Below are positions 1-5,518 of a DNA stretch of 8,557 nt, in pieces (positions within the stretch are counted from its first letter, which is position 1; every line of letters starts with the position of its first letter). The position numbers were made by a program, and so were the translations under genes. Origin of the DNA: Bacillota bacterium (GTDB lineage: Bacteria > Bacillota > Clostridia > Lachnospirales > Lachnospiraceae); assembly GCA_023424235.1 (NCBI GenBank), contig JAFAEB010000242.1:1-8557 (forward strand), read 5' to 3'. Below the pieces are notes generated by a model that made no database searches, was not told the DNA's origin, and was given only the letters and a program-made list of their open reading frames with translations.

Positions 1-975
1 GCTTATAGTATTCATAGTGCAGTTGGTAATAAAATGGTTGGAGCAAGAGTTAATGGTAAATTAGTCAATATTGAGTATATTATTCAAAATGGTGATAGAA
101 TTGAGATAATTACTTCACAAAACTCAAAAGGCCCTAGTAGGGATTGGTTGTCTTTAGTTAAGAGTACTCAAGCTAAAAACAAGATTAACCAATGGTTTAA
201 GACAGAGTTAAAAGAAGATAATATTACTCGCGGTAAAGAAATGCTAGTTAATTACTGCAAGAGCAAAAATATTGTTTTTAGTGACTTATTAAAAACACCT
301 TTTATGACGAAAGTAATGCATAAGTATGGGTTTAGAGACTGGGATTCAATTTATGCTGCTGTTGGTCATGGTGGCCTTAAAGAAGGTCAGGTTATTAATA
401 AATTAAAAGATGAATATGATAAGAAATATAAGAAAGAAATGACCGATGAGAAAGTACTCGAAAATATTTCTGAAAATATCGAAATTAAAGCAAACCCTAG
501 AAGAAAATCAAAAAGCGGTATTGTAGTGGAAGGAATCCATGATGTCGCAGTTCGTTTCTCAAAGTGCTGTAGTCCAGTTCCGGGAGATGAAATTGTAGGT
601 TTTGTAACACGAGGCAGAGGTGTTTCTATTCATAGAACCGATTGTATTAATTTAATGAGTTTATCCGAAGAAGATAGAATGCGTCTTATTGAGGCAGAAT
701 GGAATGTTCCAGAAGATAAATCCAATGGAGCAGGTCTATATGCAGCTGAAATTAAGATTTATGCAAATAATAGAAGTGGTGTATTAGTAGATATTTCTAA
801 AATTCTAACTGAGAATAAAATTGATGTTACTTCTATGACGGTTCGAACAAGTAAACAAGGAACAGCAACCATAAGCATCGGATTTGACATTCATGGAAAA
901 GAACAATTACAATATATTGTATCGAAACTAAAGACAGTGGAAAGTGTATTAGATATTGAAAGAACCACAGGCTAA
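1..975 (+). CDS. relA: Bifunctional (p)ppGpp synthetase/hydrolase (RelA/SpoT family), C-terminal part
   Basis: This is the 3' end of a long Rel-type stringent-response gene; the reading frame is open from base 1, so the true start lies upstream. The full enzyme makes and degrades the alarmone (p)ppGpp, but the hydrolase and synthetase domains are outside the window. The visible 324 residues begin inside the TGS domain (about residues 1-40, with VGARVNGK and NGDRIEIITS). A helical region follows, then the conserved Cys/zinc-finger segment (C189, C190 in KCCSPVPGDEIVG, H211, C215), and a C-terminal ACT domain (about 248-324, NRSGVLVDISKILTENKIDV). These parts sense the ribosome and regulate the catalytic half. 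Rel proteins are usually about 730-770 residues, so somewhat more than half is missing. The stop is TAA at 973-975, and the next gene starts 18 nt on with no terminator, so the two are probably cotranscribed. The family call is firm; relA versus rel or spoT is a naming choice. Confidence 0.96.
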   Translation, partial: AYSIHSAVGNKMVGARVNGKLVNIEYIIQNGDRIEIITSQNSKGPSRDWLSLVKSTQAKNKINQWFKTELKEDNITRGKEMLVNYCKSKNIVFSDLLKTPFMTKVMHKYGFRDWDSIYAAVGHGGLKEGQVINKLKDEYDKKYKKEMTDEKVLENISENIEIKANPRRKSKSGIVVEGIHDVAVRFSKCCSPVPGDEIVGFVTRGRGVSIHRTDCINLMSLSEEDRMRLIEAEWNVPEDKSNGAGLYAAEIKIYANNRSGVLVDISKILTENKIDVTSMTVRTSKQGTATISIGFDIHGKEQLQYIVSKLKTVESVLDIERTTG

Positions 976-993
976 AAGAACGGAGATTAACAA

Positions 994-1635
994 ATGAAGA
1001 TTCAAACTATTGTTTTAGGAGCAGTAAAAACCAATTGCTATTTTATAATCAATGAAGACACCAAAGAAACAATCATAATTGACCCCTCAGATGATGTCAA
1101 CAAAATTATAAAAAAGGTGGAGGAGAGTAATTTAGTACCGGTTGGAATTTTACTTACTCATGGACACTTTGATCACATTATGGCCGTACCTGGCGTGTCA
1201 ATGCATTTTAATATCCCAGTTTATGCTCATATTATGGATAGAGATCTTGCAGGCGATGCAATCCTAAATGGAGGATATTTAATACAAAGTAATTTTACTT
1301 TAAAGTTAGAAAATTTCCTAACAGATGGTGAAGAAATAAGTTTAGCTGGTTTCAAAATTAAAGTAATACACACACCAGGTCATACTGGAGGTAGCGTTTG
1401 TTACTACCTATATGAAGAAGGTGTACTAATAAGTGGAGATACCTTATTCTATAACTCGGTTGGAAGAACGGATATGCCAACTGGAGATGGAAGAGTATTG
1501 CTTCATTCCATAGAAAAAAAATTAATGTTACTTCCAAATGAAACGAAAGTATACCCAGGGCATGGGATGAGTACAACTATTGGTTATGAAAGAATTAACA
1601 ATCCATTTATACATGCAGATGCAATGTGGGAATAA
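994..1635 (+). CDS. MBL-fold metallo-hydrolase (glyoxalase II-like)
   Basis: This 213-aa cytoplasmic protein belongs to the metallo-beta-lactamase fold, in the small YqgX/GloB-like group. The metal site is complete: THGHFDH (H56, H58, D60, H61), H130 in HTPGHTGG, D149 in ISGDTLF and H190 in YPGHG. This is the usual binuclear zinc set of glyoxalase-II-type thioester hydrolases. No signal peptide or membrane segment is visible. The length is typical for short bacterial members, which lack the extra C-terminal helical domain of classical glyoxalase II, so the true substrate (a hydroxyacyl thioester or something else) cannot be read from sequence. The ATG at 994 is preceded by GGAG at 982-985 with 8-nt spacing. 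It sits 18 nt after relA and 29 nt before hemZ, so it is probably an operon member. The fold is certain; the substrate is not. Confidence 0.93.
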   Translation: MKIQTIVLGAVKTNCYFIINEDTKETIIIDPSDDVNKIIKKVEESNLVPVGILLTHGHFDHIMAVPGVSMHFNIPVYAHIMDRDLAGDAILNGGYLIQSNFTLKLENFLTDGEEISLAGFKIKVIHTPGHTGGSVCYYLYEEGVLISGDTLFYNSVGRTDMPTGDGRVLLHSIEKKLMLLPNETKVYPGHGMSTTIGYERINNPFIHADAMWE

Positions 1636-1664
1636 TTGTATAATAAAATAAAAGAGAGCAAACT

Positions 1665-3140
1665 ATGATATCAGTTAAATTATCGAAGGATGAATATGAA
1701 TATGATGTATACATCCTTATAAAAGCCTTTTATTCAGAAGAGCAAATCCTAATAAATAAAAGCAGTGAAAGCGCGCAAGATAAGGAGCTAGAGATAGATA
1801 TTAATCTTTCCCTTGATACCATTCATGTGCTTGCAAAATTTAATGGTGTGGTTTCCTATGAGAAAAAGGATACAGTTTTATCAGAGAATGAAAAGGAATA
1901 TAAGAACCAAGTAAAACGATGTCTTTATAATTTGTTAAGTAATTTAACCAATATAACACTTCCTTGGGGAATACTAACAGGTGTAAGACCTAGCAAATTA
2001 GCTTTAGAACCTTTAGAACATGGTGTATCAGAAGAGCTTATTAAAGAACGTTTTAAGAAGGAGTATTTATGTTCTGAGGAGAAGACCAATCTAAGCTTAA
2101 TGGTTGCCAAACGAGAACTAGAACTTTTAACCTCCATCGATTATAAAAATAGTTATAGCATTTATATTGGAATTCCATTTTGTCCAAGTACCTGTCTTTA
2201 TTGCTCCTTTACATCTTACTCCATTGATAAAATGAGTCATATGGTGAATACGTATTTAGAAGCCTTAAAAAAAGAAATTACTTATGCGAAGACAGCCTTT
2301 CCTAATAAAAATCTATCTACTATATATATAGGGGGAGGAACTCCAACCTCGCTGTCAACTACTCAATTAGAAGAACTTCTTATTCACGTTAATAATACCT
2401 TTGATATAAGCAAACTTATGGAGTATACAGTGGAAGCTGGACGACCAGATAGTATAACACCAGAAAAGTTAAAACTACTAAAGAAATATGGAGTTACTAG
2501 AATATCAATAAATCCACAGACTATGGTTCAAAAGACCCTTGATGTAATTGGTCGTAAACATACCGTTGATGACGTTATAAAAGTATATAGGGAAGCTAGA
2601 GAGCTAGGTCATGACAATATAAATATGGATATCATAATAGGATTACCTGGTGAAAATAAGGATGATGTGGAGTATACCTTAAAGGAAATAAAAGAATTAG
2701 ATCCAGAGAGTCTAACTGTACACACCTTAGCAATAAAAAGAGCTGCAAGACTTAATATTGAAAAAGAAAATTATCAAGACATGGCAGCTATTGATACGAA
2801 AAAGATGCTTGAACTTACAATGGATTATGCAAAAGAACATGATTATTTACCATATTATCTGTATAGACAAAAGAATATGGCAGATAATTTAGAGAATATT
2901 GGCTATTCCAAGTATGGTAAAGAGGGGATCTATAATGTTCTAATTATGGAAGAGAAACAAACCATTCTAGCCCTAGGTGCAGGAGCATTATCAAAATTCG
3001 TATTTCATGATGAAAATCGTATTGAGCGAGTAGAAAATGTGAAAAGTCTTAAGGATTATATAGAACGTATCGATGAAATGATAGAAAGAAAAAGAATATT
3101 TCTTTATAACAATGGTATGAAGCTAGAAAGGAATTTCTAA
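1665..3140 (+). CDS. hemZ: HemZ-type radical SAM protein (annotated as coproporphyrinogen III dehydrogenase)
   Basis: This 491-aa radical-SAM protein is of the HemN/HemW/HemZ group. The 4Fe-4S/SAM motif is CPSTCLYC (C173, C177, C180) in the context YIGIPFC, followed by the SAM-binding glycine motif GGGTPT (223-228), VEAGRPD (257-262) and IIGLPGE (324-330). The N-terminal 160 residues form the extra domain characteristic of HemZ, with the signature LTGVRPSKL (104-112). HemZ is usually annotated as oxygen-independent coproporphyrinogen oxidase, converting coproporphyrinogen III to protoporphyrinogen IX. However, the cysteine that makes CxxxCxxCxC in true HemN is absent (the sequence continues CSF), as in HemW, so the reaction is not proven. 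About 490-500 aa is normal for HemZ. The ribosome binding site is weak (AAAGAG at 1651-1656, 8 nt before ATG). The stop codon overlaps the next start by one base (TAATG at 3138-3142). No other haem genes are in view. Confidence 0.9.
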   Translation: MISVKLSKDEYEYDVYILIKAFYSEEQILINKSSESAQDKELEIDINLSLDTIHVLAKFNGVVSYEKKDTVLSENEKEYKNQVKRCLYNLLSNLTNITLPWGILTGVRPSKLALEPLEHGVSEELIKERFKKEYLCSEEKTNLSLMVAKRELELLTSIDYKNSYSIYIGIPFCPSTCLYCSFTSYSIDKMSHMVNTYLEALKKEITYAKTAFPNKNLSTIYIGGGTPTSLSTTQLEELLIHVNNTFDISKLMEYTVEAGRPDSITPEKLKLLKKYGVTRISINPQTMVQKTLDVIGRKHTVDDVIKVYREARELGHDNINMDIIIGLPGENKDDVEYTLKEIKELDPESLTVHTLAIKRAARLNIEKENYQDMAAIDTKKMLELTMDYAKEHDYLPYYLYRQKNMADNLENIGYSKYGKEGIYNVLIMEEKQTILALGAGALSKFVFHDENRIERVENVKSLKDYIERIDEMIERKRIFLYNNGMKLERNF

Positions 3141-3805
3141 TGAGTTTTGAAAGTATAAATTATAGTGTAGATTATAAGGTAGAAGATAATGTACAAATAC
3201 CCATTACGATTCAAGATGATCTATCAGAATCTATCGATCATGGTATACTTGTTAGTAAATTAGCTTTTTTATTATCGAAAACAATACAAATGGATGAGGA
3301 GTTTTGCTATCGTTTAGCGAATGCTGGACTAGTACATGATATTGGAAAGTTAAAGTTAATTAAATATTTATATGGACGTAAAAAAGATTCATTATCAATT
3401 GAAGAAATGCGCTATATTCGAATGCATCCATCATTAGGTAAGGAAATACTAACAGAATATGGATATGAGAATACCATTATTGAAGCAGTATACCATCATC
3501 ATGAAAATTTTGACGGAACTGGATATCCAGAAAATCTAAAAGGTGAGGATATTCCAATCGGAGCAAGAATATTAAGAATATGTGATGTATTTGCTGCTTT
3601 AATATCAGAACGAAAGTATCGCAGTGCATTTGATTTGGATACAGCGATAGAGCTAATGATTGATGAAGTAAAGAATTTTGATATGGAAGTATTTCTTGGG
3701 TTTTTAACATTAGTACATTCAATTGAGATGAAGGAAGTTCTAGACTTTGTGAATACCATTAATAAAAAATATTGTTATGTAAGAGAAGAATTATTATTTA
3801 AATAG
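3140..3805 (+). CDS. Stand-alone HD-GYP-type cyclic-dinucleotide phosphodiesterase
   Basis: This 221-aa soluble protein consists essentially of one HD-GYP domain with no sensor, receiver or membrane domain. The family motifs are all visible: HDIGK (66-70), MHPSLG (95-100), HHENFDGTGYP (120-130) and RILRICDVFAALISERKYR (143-161). The presumed metal ligands are E30, H34, H66, D67, H96, H120, H121 and D149, which matches the full ligand set known for the trinuclear iron HD-GYP enzyme of Persephonella marina. Characterised HD-GYP proteins hydrolyse cyclic di-GMP (some cGAMP) to linear dinucleotide and on to GMP; activity here is inferred from intact motifs. The ATG shares its A with the hemZ stop (TAATG), and AAAGGA at 3127-3132 lies 7 nt upstream, so translation is probably coupled to hemZ. 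The last 60 residues are helical and diverge from the usual domain end. The HD-GYP call is strong; the substrate is less sure. Confidence 0.9.
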   Translation: MSFESINYSVDYKVEDNVQIPITIQDDLSESIDHGILVSKLAFLLSKTIQMDEEFCYRLANAGLVHDIGKLKLIKYLYGRKKDSLSIEEMRYIRMHPSLGKEILTEYGYENTIIEAVYHHHENFDGTGYPENLKGEDIPIGARILRICDVFAALISERKYRSAFDLDTAIELMIDEVKNFDMEVFLGFLTLVHSIEMKEVLDFVNTINKKYCYVREELLFK

Positions 3806-3852
3806 AAGTATCAGTGTTTTTACTTATTTAATATATTAATAATATTGTTAAT

Positions 3853-3900
3853 GAAAAAACTCACTTATATTACTTAGCTATCATATAAGTTTTTATTTAT
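3853..3900 (+). terminator. Probable weak intrinsic terminator after the HD-GYP gene
   Basis: ACTTATAT (3863-3870) pairs perfectly with ATATAAGT (3883-3890) around a 12-nt loop, and the right arm runs straight into TTTTTATTTAT-type sequence. A 3-nt bulge allows the upstream A-run (3854-3859) to pair with the T-run. The stem has only one G-C pair, so termination may be leaky and some transcript from the upstream operon could reach hisS. It lies about 50 nt after the HD-GYP stop and 47 nt before hisS. Confidence 0.5.
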
Positions 3901-3946
3901 ATGTAGTGCTATTAATAAAAGCTAGTATATAGAAGGGAAGGTTAGC

Positions 3947-5197
3947 ATGATTACAAAAAGACCGAAAGGGACTTGGGATTGGTATGGCGTTAATATGTAT
4001 AAAAGAACCCAAGTAGAAGAATTAGCTAGAAAACTATGTAAGGTATATAATATAAAGGAAATTATTACTCCTGTATTTGAACATACTGTTTTATTCCAAC
4101 GTGGTGTTGGCGAAACAACAGATGTGGTACAAAAAGAGATGTATACCTTTATGGATAAAGGGGATAGAAGTATCACTTTAAAACCAGAAGGAACTGCTGG
4201 TGCGATTCGTGCATATTTAGAAAATAATATGTACGCTGAAAGCGGCCCTACGAAATTATTTTATGTTACGCAAGCATTTCGTTATGAACAACCTCAAAGT
4301 GGAAGACTTCGTCAACATCATCAGTTTGGTGTAGAGTTTGTTGGTTCCAAAAGTCCGCTAGCGGAAGTGGAATTAATCACATTAATATCTACCTTTATTA
4401 AAGAAATTGGATTAAAGGATGCCAAACTTCACATTAATAGTATTGGTTGTAGTGAATGTAGAAAGACATATAATGATGCATTAATGGAGTATTTAAAGAA
4501 ATATGAAGAAAGCTTATGTCCTACATGCCTTGAAAGAATGAATAAAAACCCTCTTCGTGTACTGGATTGTAAAGTGCCAACATGTAAGGAAGTAGTAAAA
4601 GATGCACCAAGAACCATCGATTATTTAGATCATGAATGTAGAGAGCATTTTAATGAACTTAAGGATTTATTAAACGAATTAAATATTCCGTATGAAATTG
4701 ATACAGGTATTGTAAGAGGCCTTGATTATTATACGAAAACTGTATTTGAGTTTGTAAATGAAGAAGGTTTTACACTATGTGGTGGTGGAAGATATGATAA
4801 TTTAATTCATGAGATAGATGAAAAACAAGATATTCCATCAGTTGGATTTGGTATGGGAATTGAACGTATATTATATTTCCTTGAAAAAGAAGGTGTAGCA
4901 TTAAAAGAAGAGCCAGCAGTAGAATTATATGTTGGTATCCTTGGTAAAGATGCAAAAGCTAGAGCATATCAAGTTGTGAATACATTAAGAAGTCACGACA
5001 TTATTGTAGAAACAGACTATATGGATCGTAGTGTTAAAGCACAAATGAAATATGCCAATAAAATAGGCGCACTTCATACCGTAATCATTGGTAACGATGA
5101 ACTTGACAACAATTTAGTAAAAGTTAAGAATATGGAATCTGGTGAACAAATAGAGGTTTCTTTAGATAAACTAACCGAATATTTCTTATCAAAATAA
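3947..5197 (+). CDS. hisS: Histidyl-tRNA synthetase
   Basis: This 416-aa class II aminoacyl-tRNA synthetase charges tRNA-His with histidine. Visible signatures are TLKPEGTAG (77-85), the motif-2 region FRYEQPQSGRLRQHHQFGVE (111-130), the histidine-specific loop RGLDYYT (257-263, catalytic Arg R257), GGGRYD (279-284) and motif 3 GFGMGIER (300-307). The C-terminal anticodon-binding domain begins about residue 325. A cysteine-rich insertion (C168, C171, C191, C194, C208, C213) follows the catalytic core's first half, as in many bacterial HisRS. The length is normal (about 415-430). The start ATG follows AAGGG at 3933-3937 with 9-nt spacing. The 141-nt upstream gap holds a weak hairpin and no T-box consensus (no AGGGTGGNACCGCG-like run), unlike hisS leaders in several other Firmicutes. 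A strong terminator follows, making this an apparent single-gene unit or the tail of leaky read-through. Confidence 0.98.
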   Translation: MITKRPKGTWDWYGVNMYKRTQVEELARKLCKVYNIKEIITPVFEHTVLFQRGVGETTDVVQKEMYTFMDKGDRSITLKPEGTAGAIRAYLENNMYAESGPTKLFYVTQAFRYEQPQSGRLRQHHQFGVEFVGSKSPLAEVELITLISTFIKEIGLKDAKLHINSIGCSECRKTYNDALMEYLKKYEESLCPTCLERMNKNPLRVLDCKVPTCKEVVKDAPRTIDYLDHECREHFNELKDLLNELNIPYEIDTGIVRGLDYYTKTVFEFVNEEGFTLCGGGRYDNLIHEIDEKQDIPSVGFGMGIERILYFLEKEGVALKEEPAVELYVGILGKDAKARAYQVVNTLRSHDIIVETDYMDRSVKAQMKYANKIGALHTVIIGNDELDNNLVKVKNMESGEQIEVSLDKLTEYFLSK

Positions 5198-5276
5198 TTT
5201 TTATCAGTTTTATAGTAGTAGATAAATATGTGCTATTGAGCTTATATCTTATGAAAAGAATAGATTAAAGATAAAG

Positions 5277-5337
5277 AAGACATATGTAAAACAAGTCTAG
5301 GTGACTGGATTAAGTTCTTACATGTGTCTTGTTTTTT
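5277..5337 (+). terminator. Strong intrinsic terminator of hisS
   Basis: AAGACATATGTAA (5277-5289) pairs with TTACATGTGTCTT (5318-5330) along 13 bp, including one U-G wobble. The stem is followed at once by GTTTTTT (5331-5337). The 28-nt loop contains a small internal hairpin, AGTC (5294-5297) with GACT (5303-5306). An alternative pairing of AAAACAAG (5288-5295) with CTTGTTTT (5329-5336), which would bury the U-tract, is also possible but shorter. Position 80 nt past the hisS stop and the T-run make the terminator call good. Confidence 0.85.
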
Positions 5338-5357
5338 GTCAATAAAGGGATTATAAT
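5329..5357 (+). promoter_or_regulatory. Candidate sigma-A promoter for the aminopeptidase gene, overlapping the hisS terminator
   Basis: A perfect -10 box TATAAT (5352-5357) is preceded by TTGTTT (5329-5334) with a 17-bp spacer. The -35 match is moderate (TTG plus one of the last three bases). Predicted transcription would start near 5364 and give a leader of about 155 nt before the aminopeptidase ATG at 5519. The -35 box lies in the T-tract of the hisS terminator. AT-rich sequence yields such matches by chance, so this is a candidate only. Confidence 0.4.
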
Positions 5358-5382
5358 GGAGAAATAGAAGACGATTATAGAA

Positions 5383-5416
5383 TAAATAAACTTTATTGTT
5401 CTATAAAGTTTATTTA
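5383..5416 (+). repeat. Perfect 14-bp inverted repeat in the aminopeptidase leader
   Basis: TAAATAAACTTTAT (5383-5396) and ATAAAGTTTATTTA (5403-5416) are exact reverse complements around the 6-nt loop TGTTCT. There is no T-tract after it on either strand (ACTAATATGAG follows on +), so it does not look like an intrinsic terminator. An overlapping second pairing, TTATAGAA (5375-5382) with TTCTATAA (5399-5406), is exact over 8 bp and cannot coexist with it. It could be a DNA operator dyad or an mRNA hairpin that protects or switches the leader. Confidence 0.75.
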
Positions 5417-5456
5417 ACTAATATGAGTATTATATATTCAAAGAAAGGATAGGTTT

Positions 5457-5498
5457 ATGTATATTACTAGAGTAAATTTCAGGAGAGATTTATTATAA
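5457..5498 (+). CDS. Possible 13-aa leader peptide ORF upstream of the aminopeptidase gene
   Basis: An ATG at 5457 opens a 13-codon frame (MYITRVNFRRDLL, stop TAA at 5496-5498). It is preceded by AAAGGA (5444-5449) with ideal 7-nt spacing, a better Shine-Dalgarno match than that of the aminopeptidase gene. The stop lies 20 nt before the aminopeptidase ATG, close enough for ribosome handover or leader-peptide control. Three of the 13 codons are AGA/AGG arginine. An ORF this short is easily found by chance, and only the ribosome binding site argues for translation. I recognise no known leader peptide. Confidence 0.3.
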   Translation: MYITRVNFRRDLL

Positions 5499-5518
5499 TA
5501 CATAAATAAGGTAATAGT

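Larger units (their letters stand above)
5198..5518 (+). other. 321-nt intergenic leader region between hisS and the aminopeptidase gene
   Basis: This gap has no protein gene of ordinary length. In order it holds about 80 nt of plain AT-rich sequence, the hisS terminator (5277-5337), a candidate promoter (5329-5357), a perfect 14-bp inverted repeat (5383-5416), a possible 13-codon leader ORF (5457-5498) and the aminopeptidase ribosome binding site (AAGG at 5508-5511). No T-box consensus and no riboswitch class that I recognise is present. The arrangement suggests a regulated or structured 5' untranslated region, but that is inference. Confidence 0.6.

Noticed and set aside
1358..1576. Open frame of 72 codons on the minus strand within the MBL hydrolase gene, and similar antisense frames within hemZ, the HD-GYP gene and hisS
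   Set aside because: They lie wholly inside strongly supported + strand genes, show no family motif, and have composition expected of antisense shadows.
3851..3877. Eight-codon ORF (MKKLTYIT) running into the hairpin upstream of hisS, considered as a his-type attenuator leader peptide
   Set aside because: No Shine-Dalgarno precedes it and it contains no histidine codon, so there is no reason to call an attenuator.
5200..5226. TTTATC...GATAAA pairing right after the hisS stop
   Set aside because: Only 6 bp with a 15-nt loop in AT-rich sequence and no T-tract; a much better terminator lies 50 nt downstream.
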